A DNA stretch of 64,000 bases from Anthostomella pinea (GCA_963556695.1 CAUWAG010000007.1:3596001-3660000); one strand, 5' to 3'; positions 51,619 through 64,000 are shown, numbered from the stretch's first letter. Notes: a model not told the origin generated them from the letters alone. Program-made: numbers and translations.

Positions 51619-54600
51619 CTAGGATCCGCCGACACCGCGATCCTCTAGGCTCTCATCCCAGCCTCCAGTCGACAGTAGCCACTCGCCGACCCTCTCCTTG
51701 ACGCCCCTCATCCCATCGCCGATCGCGCTCTCCCACTGGTCCTGCACGACGCGGACCTTCTCTTTGAGATCATCTGTGAGCATGTGCTGCTCGCCCTTGC
51801 GCTCCTCCTCGACGGTATGGGGATCGCGTCCCTCGGCCTCGCTGACCTTTGCGCGTGCGCCCATGACTGCCTCCTTGACCTCGTGCAGCAGGCACAGTAG
51901 GTTAGTCTGCGACTCGATGAATTGGTACGTGCTCTTTTCTGCGTGCATCAGTAGGCTGTAGAGGTACTGCAGAGGGTGCTTGTGGTAGACGGGGTTCTCA
52001 TCGAACTCGGAGGGCGGGATTTGAATGCGAAAGTTGTCGAGCGAGGCCGGTATCTTGTCAAGCAGCCTCTTCAGCGGTGGAGCGATGTCCCAGAACGCAT
52101 TGAGCTGCATGTCGACACCGCGGATCGCGTTCTCCTCCACGACACCACGGAATTCTCGAGTGCGCTGTAGAACTTCGTTGGTGAAGGCCGCGCGTCGCTT
52201 GCTGGCGTCCTCGGCGAAGAAGGCTTCGGCGTTTTGCAGCTTGTCTTCGTTGCCAGAAAGTCGGTACGGAGTGATTACCATCTCCTTGTAGCGATCATTC
52301 CGGTCGCTCAGGAGATCGTAGATCTCGCGGTGCAGCATCTCACGCGCTTCGAAAATCCATTTGAGGAGAGTTAGTTTCTCGAGGAGCTCGGGCTGCTCGT
52401 CTCCTTCCTCTTGAGGCATGTTCGGGTTCGGAGCTTGTGTTTCCACAAACAGCCGCGATCGCAGCTCGTCGAAGAGCGACGTTGCCTGGGCAATGCGACC
52501 GGTGAGCTGTTCATTGAGTGGCATAATCACCACGTTTTGGAAACGTTCGAACTCCTTTCTTTCTAGCTCCTTAGCTTGCGCCTTTTCCGTTTCTTGACTA
52601 TCGGCCTCGATAGCTCCCGCTTCGGCATAAGACATGTTCCCCGAGCTGATTTCCTGTTGCAGGTTCTTGCGAAGAGACTGCCGTCTTGAAGAGGCTGCTT
52701 GCGCTGCGTCGTGACGCGCCTTCTGAGTCTCCTGGGCAAAGCGCTCCTTTGTGGCCTGTACTTCGGTCACGTCACTGACAGACCTGACGAGGATGCGTAT
52801 TTCTGTCAGCTCTGGATGGTTGTTGTTTACGGCGGGATGGTGACGCGGGTATGGTGGCGGCAATGTCACTAGACGTGAAATGTCGAGATGCGATGGACTT
52901 GGCGTGTTTGGTGCGGATGAGGCAAAGGGGGATATAAGCGATTGACGGAATGGTTGAGGTGTGTTTGAGTGCTCTGACTCGTGCCATCCCGTCTTCTCGG
53001 GAGGGTATTCGTTCCCAGAATAACAGTCGCTCGGGCCTGCGTGGCTGTCTGAGCTCCCAGGTGTGTCCTGCCATTGTAATGCCTCTCTTGCTTCCTTGGG
53101 CACACCCATGTACTTCGATTCGCGTTTCGTCCTCTCTAGTCGGGAAGACTCGCCGGCCGACTCTGCCTCCCACCATCGACTTGCTGGCCTGCCTCGAGAA
53201 CTTGTTCCATCTAGCGCTTCACTCACGCTCATACTGAGGATCGGTGATAGCGAGGGCATATACTGATTTGAAGTCCAGTTCCCGTTGGCCGAGCCACTAA
53301 CGGGGGAGTCCGGTGGCAAGTTGGCAGACGCTGGCGCTGAATTCGATTGTATCTGGTCGCGAAACACCGAGGTCAAGGAATTTCTGTGGGATTTCGTCTC
53401 GGACATCTGGGGCGTCCACTCGCTGCACTGCGAGGTAGACGAGTCTCGCCGTACCTTCATCGGGCGGAACAAATCGCGGGTCAGGTCAAATATTTCCGAG
53501 CCCATGGCTCCTATGGACGATGTATACCTCTCACGCCTTAGTCTGGACTCGTTGACGATGAAATCAGCAAATAGTTTGACCCGATCAGCATCCGACTTTG
53601 CGGAGGCTTCTTTTCCGGCAAACACTTGATAGCGCTCGATACTTGCGAGACAAAACTGTTCAGCCGTTTGGCTTACGACAGCTTGTTTCGTCAATGGCTG
53701 ACAGGAGGTCGGCGCTGAAGTAAGGCTGCTGATCGAGCTGTACAAGTCGTGCCGGATGTTGGAGGAGCTCGAGGCTGATCGGCTTTGAGGTGGTGGAGTG
53801 GGAAGCGCCCTTGGGGCTATGGAGTGGCTTAAGTCGACACCAGGGCGTGCTTTCTGCGGGTGGGGAGAAAAAAGAGGAGTCGGCGTCTCTGGGTGGAGAC
53901 TAGCAGACAGGCGTGGTGTCGAATGCCTCGAGTCCGTGTTGTCTTCACCAATTCTGGGCGTCCCTCCGCTTCTTGGCGTTCCTCGGTGGACAGAAAACCG
54001 ACGGGTCAAGTTGGCACCTTGAGGAACTACAATATTCGATAAATGTTGGGTATCTGTCGTTGAATCTGCTCTCTGATGTCGTGTTCGGCTGTCATTGCGT
54101 CTTTCACGCAGTGTTTTCTCGCCTCGAACTGCCCCATTCCTACTGAGCCCACCACTGGAGGGACTTGAATCAGAAGAAGGCTCCGGGGCAGCTGGCGAAC
54201 GGGAAATGACAGTATTAGTCGTGTCGATCGTCAATCCAGGGTTTTCAGGCGATCCGCCACTGGTTTGAGGTTCATCATCGATCCAGTCTGCTGGGGTCGG
54301 TGGTACAGGCCCAAGAGCAGTCACCCCGCCAGGAGGCGGCCTTCTTGTGGGGGGAGACAAAACAGGATCGGTCGTCCGGTTCAGGCTCTGAGATCTGGAT
54401 TGTGATGAAGGTGGAGGGCCCGGAGGAGGGGGCGGAAGAGCCATGCCGGTTCCCCATCTCGACTGGGTTATCGATCGAGACCGAGCGGACGTTGGGGTTT
54501 CGATGGCACTGGCGGAAACCGCTCTTCGCGCAGTAGGAGGTATAATTGGTATATCGGCGTTACTTATTTCTGGGGCCTGAGGAGGCACATGGATCATGAG

Positions 54601-55230
54601 TGTCTGTGGCCTGGCTCTAGGTAATGGAGGGTGAGCGTCAGGGAGTACCGTGGACTCGGTTTGATCTCGTTCCCTTCGCCTAGTAAGTGAAGGCAGACCG
54701 AAGCGCCTCTCGCGCGACGGCCCGCGCCCAGGAGTACCGGGTGGTGGTGGAAAGCTCTGGTTGTTTTGGGGATCCGGTGAGGGTCGATGGATGCTCGAAG
54801 CAGGTACTCGCGCAGCCGATATGTTTGCGGGCGGTGTCTCATAGACTATACTGGATGGCCTCTGACTCCGAGGGGGCGAATATGGCGGCGGAGCTTTCGA
54901 TCTCTTAGCTGTTGATGTACGAGGCGATCACAGCGCAGGAGAGGACATTGTTCACTTACCATGGGTGTCCCGAAGAGACGAAGGCGGAGTAAACTGATGC
55001 GTCCTCTCAGGAACAACCGCAGGGGAAGGTGCCCATTCCTGCGGGTTATACGGCTGTACGGAACTAGCCGGCGTGAGGGGCCCAAAGGTATGGTATGAGC
55101 TAATGGATACGGCGGAATGCGGCGTCTGCGAGTGATTGTTGTGGCCTCCCAGAGATGTCGTCAGCAACGGATTGAGAGTCTGACGAAGTTGCGACGTGGT
55201 ATCGCGAGCGCTGGTCATCGTCACTTGCAT
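51619..55230 (-). CDS. Large Ser/Pro-rich protein with C-terminal coiled coils, unknown function
   Basis: complement(join(51619..54908,54960..55230)), 1186 aa. The intron (GTAAGT...CAACAG) joins SSLRDTH to AKRSKAPPPYSPPRS; without it the first exon stops after HGK. The first 650 residues are low-complexity (Pro, Ser, Thr, Arg; PPPPPGPPPSS near 200) and look disordered, with a short folded island (VSQTAEQFCLASIERYQVFAG). The last 400 residues are helical and charged (ATKERFAQETQKARHDAAQ, KAQAKELERKEFERFQN) with conserved-looking segments (LLKWIFEAREMLHREIYDLL). This suggests a scaffold protein; none of the domains is named. Reading frame strong, function unknown. Confidence 0.8.
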
Positions 55231-58200
55231 CAGCCGTCTTCCTGGCGACCAGCGGTGATCGTGAGATACTCCCTGGTGGTGGCGGGAAGTACAACCGAGG
55301 AGTCAATCGCAGCTTTACGCTTCTGTCGCAATTGTTGACCCTTGGTCGATGCCTTGCTTGGCCAGACGTTTGCCTCTCACTTCAGCGCAAGAGGAGAGAA
55401 GGAATCTTGTCGTCAACCACTCCCATGATTTGATATCGTGTGGATGTGGCGAGACAGGCCAGGAGGTTCAGCTCGATTCGGCGGCTGAAGAAATTATGTG
55501 TGCGAGGTAGTGAAAGGAGGCCAACAACTGGACACAACGACTGGATACAGCTGCATACAGTACCGTCGCACCCATCACCTTGTGATATAGACGAGGGGCT
55601 CACGTCGCATTGGCAGAACTAGGTTGACTGTGGATGGACCTGCATAAACTGTTGCATTTGCCAGTCCGAAAAAGGGTCGGGGGGCCGTGTGGTAAATTCC
55701 GGTGGACGTATGAGATCTCACCTCTGTCGACATCTGTGTCCAACGTCCAAAGGGTTCGTGTGATACGGCCTGCCCTTTCCGGTCGAGTGGTCCTAGGGCC
55801 AGGGACAACCTGCAGCCCGCACAATAGCACAACACGACACAACGCCAGTGCAGCATGTAGATGTTAGCCTTGGGTTAGGATCGCTCGCGAGGGTTGTGAG
55901 TTGCTGCTCCGTGTTGAATGACTTCTTCTACTGCTGCTGCTGCTGATTCACCCCCAGGTCTCCATCCGACCACGGCCAGCAACCAAGGTGCCAGGGCTGC
56001 CCAGGGTGCCAAGGGGAAGTGCATGATGGTCCGGGTGTGGTGTGGGCTGTTGGTCGTGTCGTCGTCGGCTATTGGCTGGCCACCGGCGAGCCCTGGTCTA
56101 TAATTGGACTTCTAAGACCTCACGCGTCGTCCTATTCGTCGTCCTTTTTTGGCCCCTCGTGGTATCCGTTCTGCGGGCGCTTAGAGGTCTGCCCACCAGC
56201 CCCCCACTCTCTAGATGCTAATCACGACGACAGCCACTGCAGTTCTTGCCGAGATGGCTGCTCTCTGCGAGTGAATGGCTCGCCAGATGCTCACTTGAGC
56301 CAAACGCGTGATAGGTTGGTGTTTACTCCGTGATTCAAGGCGTACACCTAGCTGCAGTAGTGGTGACGGCAACATTATTGTCGGGCACACCTGGTAGGTC
56401 TCGTCAAGCATTGAATGCAGTGATCACCTGCAGTCAGACGTGTTTTCCGCTCGGGCCGCTGCAAAGCTACCCTCTGTACCTAACATCGAGGATTCGTGTA
56501 TCTGAGCGAGTCCGTTGTAACTGGCTGTATTTGGAAACTCTGGTAGGTAAGTATGCATCGACCCGGAAGTCCAGAAGACTGCTGATGTCGCAGAAACCAT
56601 TTTCCTGATAAGGGGTGTACCAACTAGTTGATCGCAGGATCGCTGATGAGTCCTCGACTTACGAATCCTTCAGTCGAGGGTCTTCCGGCCATATGGAAAA
56701 GGACGGCCAGTGATCTGACGACCAACACTTCTCAACGCTGGATCACACAGTGACACGGGTATGGTGATGACCCCGCGTTTGGGAGGTCCCGCAGCATCGG
56801 CATCGTCACTTTGTCGGCTGTCATGGGTCATGAAAATAGAACGGGACGTGATGAAGCCGCTTATATAATAGTTGTTCGACCGACCTTCTCTTGGGTGGAC
56901 ATGCATATCGCAGAGATGTCGAAAGTGCTCTTTCTGGTCAGATCATCCAACAGAGATCATGATGGGACCGAGATCGACACAGTGCCATCACCTGCAGGCT
57001 GCAACTCCGTCCTTCAAGCCGTAAGTGAGGAACCCGAATACCCGAGGAACAACAAGCTTCCTGGGACAGAAATAGACACCGCGTGGGAATCCCTTGCTGC
57101 AGTTACTCGACTTGCTGGGACTTGACTGGCAGATGGCGGTGGCCAATGTTGATGGGTCATGGTCCGCCCCGAGCGAAACCTCACGGCAACTCCTCGCCGC
57201 CACTTGCACCGCTAGGCACCCAACAAGGGTTATTCGGAGTGGGCACTGTCGCGATGGACCCCTAGGAAGCAACGCATCTTTCGAGCAAATGATCCATGCC
57301 TGCGTATGCATGTATTGCCTGATAGCTGAAGAAAAGCCCTCCAGTCCGAGTGCGGAGTGTTAGACGCTCAAGCATTTGCTTGCTTGTATCGTGAGTTGCA
57401 ATTGACCCTGAAACAAGAACAAGCGCACCGATGGCTGGGACATGGTTGGGTCAGGTGGCGTCCCTGTAACCTTTGCCGACAACGGACAGAGAGAATAGAC
57501 CTGCTTCTGGAGTTGAGCATTGGGCTGGGCCTACGCCAGGCCTACCTACACGCAATGTGATGACACTCCCAGCTAAGCCGAGCAGATTTAGGCAGAGGAG
57601 CAGGAAAATATACATTGTATGACATGAATGAGATGGTCACAGCCAGACACCGAGGGCGAGCTGATGGAGATAGCAGATGGGAGAGATTTTGGATTTGTCC
57701 TCCAAGCCCCGGCCCTTCCAGAGTATCGCGGCTCTTATCTTATTAAACCCTTGCCGGCTGGACACTTAGGTAATCTGTCGGTCCGATAATTACACCGACC
57801 CGACCCCGCCGTGACCTTGCCCCACCAGCGCTAAGCCTCCCAGGTGTCGAATTTCTAGAGCTTTCGGCTGCACACTTTTCATCACATTCTTCACCTCGTT
57901 GTTGGCCGCGAGCCTTCCATGCCGACAACACTGCTTCCTCTCGTCTACCATGCTCACCGGATGATCATCGAGTAGTTGCGCCGTCTCGTCTCGTCCCGTC
58001 CATCTGCCATCGCACCGGTATGTCCATCTCCCTCAATTTCCTCTGAACCTGGGGTTTGTTCGCGCTGTGCATCTCTGTGCATGGCGTCTGACAAACCCTG
58101 CTTACCCGCGTTTCCATGATGATACACCAGCTGGCACCAGTCATAGAGTTACTTGTACTCCCTTCTTTGATGACCATTATGCTGTGGTCCTTGAGACCCT

Positions 58201-58336
58201 AATCTGATCTTTTCCCACGTCGCTGTTCTGCACATCACATCTGCACAATCCGCCGTGTGACAGCTTGCTGACCATTGCCGAGTCTTGCAGCATCTTCACT
58301 GAATACTCTGCGTTCTACTTCTCCCTCGTCGTCACC
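55231..58336. other. Long intergenic region, no gene seen
   Basis: About 3.1 kb between divergent starts of the large protein and aha1. Short frames on both strands lack domains; some may be upstream ORFs in long 5' leaders. Confidence 0.5.
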
Positions 58337-59491
58337 ATGGTTCTCCACAACCCTAACAACTGGCATTGGGTCAGCAAGAATGCCGGAGAGTGGGCTAAAC
58401 AGTGGCTCGACAAGAACCTCACCACGATCTCGGCTGAAGATGGAGAAGTTAATGCGAAGATCGCCAAAGTTGCCAGCATGGACGGCGACGTTGATGTCAG
58501 CCAAAGAAAGGGAAAGGTCATCACTATCTTCGATGTCAAGCTCGTGCTAGAGTACTCTGGTAAGTAATGGGCGCGCTAGTTGTCGCTGGCCCCGAGTCTA
58601 ACCTACCGTAGGAAGTGCTCCCGGCGCAAAGGATGTTTCGGGTACCATCACGGTTCCCGAGGTAGCGCATGACACTGAGGAAGGCGAGTTCGTCGTATGT
58701 AAACCCGCTGCCTATTTCTGCTTTGTTCCCTGGGATTCTGATGTCGCCGTAGTTTGAAATCGACATCCACTCGGAATCAAAGGAGAAGCAGCCTGTGAAA
58801 GATCTTGTCAGAGCCAAGATCGTTCCGCAGTTGCGAAGCGAGTTCTTGAAACTGATGCCAGCTTTGGTCGCTGAGCACGGAAAAGACATCCAGCACGCTG
58901 CCGGCGAGAATCCCTCCAGCGGTTGGCGTGCACCCAAATACCATGAACCCAATGGTAATGCTGCCGCGAAGGCGAAGGCCGAGTCTTCCAGCAGCCAGAA
59001 GAATGGCAGCAGCGTTGTCAATACAACGACAGTCACAGACCAGGAAGAGTTTCGAACTACCGCCAGTGAGCTCTACCAAACCTTCACCGATCCTCAACGA
59101 CTGGCCGCGTTTACACGTGCTCCCCCGAAGAGATTCGACGGTGCGAAGAAGGGAGGCGTGTTTGAGCTGTTCGATGGCAACGTTGCTGGTGAATATCAGG
59201 AGCTCCAAGAGCCTAAGAAGATCGTCCAGTCGTGGCGCCTGAAGCAGTGGCCTGCTGGTCACTACTCCAAGCAGGTGATCAACTTCGATCAGAACGACGT
59301 TGACGGTGTCACGGTTATGCGGGTGGAATGGAGTGGTGTTCCTGTTGGCCAGGAGGAGGTCACCAAGAGAAACTGGGAACAGTACTACGTACGAAGCATC
59401 AAGCAAACATTTGGGTAAACTTTCATCTGCCGTCCCTCCTCTCCATTCCAGTCTAACCTTCTTTGCCTGCAGATTTGGAACGATCCTATGA
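58337..59491 (+). CDS. aha1: Aha1, activator of Hsp90 ATPase
   Basis: join(58337..58559,58612..58694,58753..59414,59473..59491), 328 aa. Four exons; all introns are GT-AG with consensus donors (GTAAGT, GTATGT, GTAAAC). The last exon supplies only FGTIL, giving the conserved end TFGFG. The N-terminal domain (NPNNWHWVSKNAGEWAKQWL, with the NxNNWHW start motif) contacts the middle domain of Hsp90. The C-terminal AHSA1 domain begins near residue 200 (TASELYQTFTDPQRLAAFTR) and runs to the WRLKQWP and GVPVGQEE motifs. It stimulates Hsp90 ATP hydrolysis during client folding in the cytosol. A Ser/Lys linker joins the domains. Length normal. Confidence 0.95.
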
Positions 59492-61001
59492 TTGCAATTG
59501 GCCTTAATGGCGGCGTTCTACGGTTCAATGGCGCATATGGTGGAGAGACTAGGAAATAGCCTCGCAGGCTGATCTCTCCTTTGGCAATAGACGCCAGTTA
59601 CTGGCGAATTTCTCGATCGGGTGTACTTGCGATAGAGAACAACTTTGACGAGCACGTTCCAAGAGACCCCGATGACACGAAGAACAAAACGAATACATAT
59701 TTGCTCATGACTTGTTACTGCCGGCTGTGTGAATGTGTTGTTATCATGGACAGTGTGTTGTACCCCCTTATATTTTGCATTTTTTCCCTGCCGTTGGCCG
59801 GCCATCACATAACATCTCATGATGCGAGTTGACATGCGCGCAACTATCATCTAACATCTTACTATCAACTCACTTCACATCTGTACCGTGGACGAGCAAG
59901 ATTGAGTCTGGAATGTGTCATTCATTCAGTGGAACGATGCATCTCGGTCCACCCACCGTCTCTTCATCCCAGACCGTCACTACAAACAGCAACCTGCCAA
60001 TGGCCAAGACCAGACATTCTACGGGGCCGCCCACGTCCCATCCTCGAAGACACAATGCATCATGGGGTTGAGCTCCGGGCCCGGTGGCTCTACGTACGAT
60101 GACGGCAAGGTACATGCAAGAGACGGCCACCTTGGCTGATGACCTTGGCCAAACGTTGATAGACCGTCGATGATATACCCGTGCCAGCCATACCGTAGTG
60201 TATCTACACTCATACTTTTACACTGTACGGGTGGATGATGCTGGATTCCGACCTCGTGTCCAAGCTGCTCAACGAAGTCATCCAAGTGGTTGAAAAAGGC
60301 AAACCACTCCTTGACGAAGACCGGCCCATGATCCTCGGCACGAAGAACCGCGCCGAGCGAGTGCCACTTCTCGTCTCTGCCGTCCGCGAGGACCAGCGTT
60401 CAGTGTCGATAGGCACCATCACCTGATGAGTCACAGCCGACACCACCATTTCCGACTGCAGCCGGCGCTACCGTATCAGACCTGGCAAGCTATTCTCTCG
60501 TCAAGAGGCGCGTAAACCCCTTTCGGTGGTGGAAAGCATCTCTGTCCAGGACGCAACTTTGCCTCGGCAGAGATCTGGGACACGTCCGTTGCGTCCCTCT
60601 CGGGTTTGAGATCACTGACCTTCAAGGCAAGATTCTGGAGATGCCGGAACCTAGGTAGTATGCCGAGTCTCGCGTGAGGTGTCCCGAAATTAATTGGATC
60701 CTAGGCGCGGGAAGTTGACGTACTGTCTCCAGATGATCCCTTGGAGTCAAGGACGTGCTTGAGCCAAAGCTGAGCAGCGGTGAGAAAGTTCTTCACTCCT
60801 ATAATCGACCTGTCATTTACACTGTTCCCCCGTCCCAGCCACATCCTGTGTGAAACGCTGGCATAACGCCACTGCTAAGCCCTTCACATGCAAGGCAGGC
60901 GAGTACCATGTACCTTCTTACGATCTGCCCCGCACACAAACACAGCTCTAGATTTCTACCTCGTGAAGCTTGGGTAAACCACCAACCTTCACACAGCAGC
61001 C
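59492..61001. other. Intergenic with possible decayed coding fragments
   Basis: A 63-codon frame at 60235-60426 (VSKLLNEVIQVVEKGKPLL) and a leucine-rich piece near 60560 (SGLRSLTFKARFW) look protein-like but are not joinable. They may be relics of an F-box/LRR-type gene. Confidence 0.35.
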
Positions 61002-62955
61002 ATGGACCCAGGCATCATGGACGCCCATCTCGATGGTCACCCGCTCGATGGTCAACTATCAGAGCTATGGAGATGGTACGAGGCCTCAGAGCCGGGTCTT
61101 GATCTGGGTGGCCCTTACCACGCTGTCATGTACCTCAACTCGTTTGAGCGGGAATTGAGATCCCTGCTTGAGAAGGCCGACTCTTTTATCGAGGAAGGCG
61201 CGCCTTCCAATGAGGCCAAAATAGTTAACTGACGCGCCAGTATCCCGGCATTTCGGGGCCGCTTGACAAAGGTCCTTTCTATACGAGACTCCATTCGCAG
61301 CACTATCCAAGCCCGCAGCTCGGTCCGGCCGCTCTCCATCATGGACTTGCCCGACGAATTGCTCATGCAAGCATTTGGTCACTTGCAGACCGAGGCAACG
61401 GCAGATACCCCGATACATTGCCTCGACATGTGTTCTTCTCCAGAAATCAAGAACGTGCGTCTGACCTGCCGTCGATTTCGCGATACCAGTTCTCATCTTC
61501 TCATTCGCTTCGTCCCGGTCGAGATGACACCCGTTTCCCTGGAACGGCTTGAGCAGATTTCGCGCCACCCAACCATCAGCAAGGGCGTTCTTGCCGTGAG
61601 AGTCATCCTGCACTTCTACGACGAACCCCTAGCACATGACTTCCGCCTCTTTATCAATTACCAGGTAGCCAAACTCTTTGCAGAAGTATGGCTGTGCCAA
61701 AGGACCCTCAGAGGGGTCGACCTCAAGAGGGGACAAACCCGGAACGGAAGACCTCGGTGCAAATACCGAACGCGAACTTGCGATTGCTATCGGGACGGGG
61801 GCGACAATGCATGAGTTATGGCAAAGTCTTTGGGACGATCCCTCTGAAGGAACAGAGCTAGGGCACCAAGCACTGTGTCTGCTTCAGAGAGCGTATCACA
61901 TATACCAAGAACGATATGAGGCACAGCAGAAGCTCTGTCAAGATGGCGGATTTCCCCAAGCCGTTGCCACGGCTATGGCTAGAATGCCTACTGCAGTTGG
62001 TCTGGAGATGCGGGATGGGAAACAGTTTGGGAAACAACATCACCACGATTTTATCGAACAAATGAAAGACGAGGAGAAGCAGCTAGAAGAGATGGTATAT
62101 CCACACGAGTGGTACGAGTCAACAGAACAAGTCCATCATGTGGGACATCCTCCCCTCGAGCTTTTGGCCCAGTTGCCGCTGGCAATCCAACTAGCTGGCA
62201 CGTCACTCGTCACGCTTGAGCTCAGAGTGTCATCACCTGGAAGCTTTCCGCTTCTAGCCCAAGAGGCACAGGAGGAAAACCTCGATCTCGTCTTACCAAT
62301 GCTCCGGCATGTTCGCTCTTTTTGACGCCAGGCCCGTTACCCGCTTAGTTGGGGTAGACACGAAGGAATCGTTGAATATGTGGTCAGATATCTTTCTACG
62401 ATTATGCGCAGCCCGCTTCTTCGCAACATTACTCTCGACGTCGAGGTCCCACCGAATGACGACGTGATACCCTCCACAGATTTGGGTGCTCTAATCTCTA
62501 AACAACACTGGCCCAAATTGGAATTTATGTCCTTGCATGGCATCCCGCTCCGTCTCGAAGACCTGGCTCTGTTTGCCAAACGGTTGCTGCACGAACCATC
62601 ATCCCATGCACCCCTCATAGCGCTGAACCTCGACTCTGTTTATCTCATGAGCAGTACGTGGATGGATGCCCTGGAAGTACTGCGTTCAAATCCAAGGGGG
62701 TGGTCCCCTACGTCCCAAGTGCAGCGACCCCGAGGGGCAGCGCCGATTACGGAGGAAGAGATGGAAACCTTCAGGTGTCCTAAGCACTTGGGCGTATGGT
62801 ACACCTCACCAGCATCACTGTACATCAAGGGCTTTCTGAAGCGCAACCCTCTCCTATCTCCGGAGGATTTGGAGAACCTTCTGGAGGAGGCGAACATTGC
62901 TCCGCAGGATGCTTTATCGAACGTTGATTTTTGGTTGATGCATACGGTACGATGA
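61002..62955 (+). pseudogene. F-box protein gene with two stops and one frameshift
   Basis: Start MDPGIMDAHLDGHPLDGQL at 61002. The same frame crosses a TGA at 61230 and continues to the F-box at about 61341 (MDLPDELLMQAFGHL...RLTCRRFRD). Between about 61690 and 61800 the coding frame moves by one. The new frame crosses a TGA at 62323 and continues (VRYLSTIMRSPLLRNITLDV) to the stop at 62953-62955. Both TGA codons could come from CGA by one transition. F-box proteins link SCF ubiquitin ligases to substrates. No intron with usual signals repairs the breaks, so decay is the best reading, though a sequencing error at the frameshift is possible. Confidence 0.72.
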
Positions 62956-63263
62956 ATACTGATTGGACTAAGTTGTGTGCATGTACTAAGAAGGAAATCC
63001 ACGCTCGCCAACTTTGAGGCTGCCTTGGAGTCGAACTTGTTGACAGCGGCCTCCAATTTTGTTGCTTTGTTGGGAAAAGTCTTGCCTTCCTGTTTGATCT
63101 AGGGGTCTTTAAGGTCAACTACCATAAATGGCTTGCTGATAGACTAGTCCGATGAAGAAACAAAATCACCTCATATCAATAGTCAATACAATCGTAAGCA
63201 CCTATGGGCGATAACTGTTAATTAAAATGCTAGAACTACATCCGGTCAATAGTTCCCTTGGCC

Positions 63264-64000
63264 TCACCCTACAACTCGATCAACCCATCGCATCCAGGAT
63301 TCATCCCGGCACAAAGCGTCCATGCTCTCCGTCGGAAGAGTAACCAGCAGCTCGAGAGCGTCGGCCTCCTTCCCACGACATATTTTCTTTTGTAAGAGAC
63401 TAGGAAAAAATCGGTTGTTGCCTAGGTACTCGCCTAGGACAGCCTGTTTACAATACTTAGGGGAGAGGAGCACAGAATGGGCAAAATTCGTGGAGAAGAG
63501 CAAGTTCTTTTCAACAATCTGTCTCCGATAGATAGCTATTCTTGAAGGACCAGATGGATGACCCCAAGGTCATACCGCCGCAACAACGGGGATAGGCCCG
63601 TGAGCGGGACAGACTGTACTTATTTTCTTGAGACCTCCACAACCCTGCGATGCAGAGGCTCTGGGAGGCGTGGTCTGCACTACTGAGGAGCTACCCCCCA
63701 CGTTAAATACAAAACAAACAAACAAACAAACGTCGGCCTCCTTCCTGGCCAGCATCACACTCGCGGCACCGAAAGTCCAGTCCGACTGTCCACGTCTGAT
63801 AGCGTCGGGCTTGGAGCTGAGAAATCCAGGTACGTCCCACTCAGCGTCCGCGCCGAAGAACCGCCAGGTGTTGTAGTGGTAGTGGTGAGGATCCCAGGGA
63901 CCGGCGTCGATCATCACGCCGACCCGCTTCAGGTCCGGGCAAGCCTCCAGCATCGCAGTGCGGGTGGAGACGAATTCCTCGTCGATATCTTTGAAGGCTG
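63264..64000 (-). pseudogene. Unknown gene (F-box/LRR-like) cut by a LINE, runs off the window
   Basis: Minus-strand frame enters at 64000 (AFKDIDEEFVSTRTAMLEAC), runs to 63746, is interrupted by the LINE at 63374-63730 plus a 15-bp duplication, and resumes in the same frame at 63373 (ALELLVTLPTESMDAL) to the TGA at 63264-63266. The order CPDLKRVGVMIDAGPWDPHH recalls the leucine-rich part of fungal F-box proteins. With the LINE in place the frame stops inside it at 63570, about 60 codons after the junction. N-terminal part not seen. Confidence 0.68.
63374..63730 (+). mobile_element. Short 5'-truncated Tad1-type LINE copy
   Basis: 357 bp matching the end of ORF2 (HIFFCKRLGKNR to KFFSTIC) and the 3' UTR of the full LINE, in the opposite orientation to it, ending in (AAAC)n. 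Bounded by the 15-bp duplication CGTCGGCCTCCTTCC (63359-63373 and 63731-63745). Confidence 0.93.

Noticed and set aside
1..64000. tRNA and rRNA genes
   Set aside because: No cloverleaf-compatible A/B box pairs or rRNA-like sequence were noticed by eye; a tRNA scan would be needed to exclude them.

Overview
This window is nuclear DNA of a filamentous ascomycete (Pezizomycotina, probably Sordariomycetes). Support: short GT-AG introns with CTAAC/CTGAC-type branch sites, fungal orthologues (Swf1-type palmitoyltransferase, mitochondrial EngB-like GTPase, Fmc1, Aha1, a Zn2Cys6 regulator), fungal transposon families (Tad1-type LINE, pogo/Fot1-type DNA transposon, Ty3/gypsy chromovirus) and Trp-to-amber changes of the repeat-induced point mutation (RIP) kind. 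Species was not determined.

Layout. 0-15.3 kb: gene-bearing arm with a truncated Rap1-like telomere protein gene at the left edge, swf1, an engB-like GTPase gene, fmc1, a RING protein, two small secreted proteins, a GNAT acetyltransferase and an alpha/beta hydrolase. An 18-nt interstitial telomere repeat lies at 8.58 kb. 15.9-35.3 kb: an AT-rich transposon island. It holds a RIP-decayed pogo element split by a full-length, still open LINE; a gag-only LTR element; a Ty3/gypsy chromovirus whose single frame carries five in-frame stops; and two solo LTRs with target-site duplications. 36.5-51 kb: accessory genes, namely a very short secreted ORF, an NmrA-type Rossmann protein divergent from a Zn2Cys6 regulator, a MITE, a DUF3237-like protein, a hydrolase broken by one stop codon, a 5'-truncated LINE, a methyltransferase divergent from an alpha/beta hydrolase, and a RING-like hypothetical. 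51.6-59.5 kb: a large conserved-looking coiled-coil protein and aha1. 61-64 kb: a decayed F-box gene and a second gene cut by another truncated LINE copy.

The housekeeping genes (telomere protection, palmitoylation, mitochondrial GTPase and ATP synthase assembly, Hsp90 cochaperone) sit at the two flanks, while secreted proteins, F-box genes and hydrolases sit near repeats. Three LINE copies, each with its own 12-16 bp target-site duplication, mark recent activity. The stacking order (pogo, then RIP, then LINE) can be read directly. I found no complete undescribed defence or biosynthetic system. The most unusual items are the EngB GTPase with a second presequence-like tract and a basic C-terminal half, the duplicated cysteine module in the secreted protein at 7.2-8.0 kb, and the repeat-dense MITE at 41.1 kb. 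All exon structures are hand-built from splice consensus and frame.
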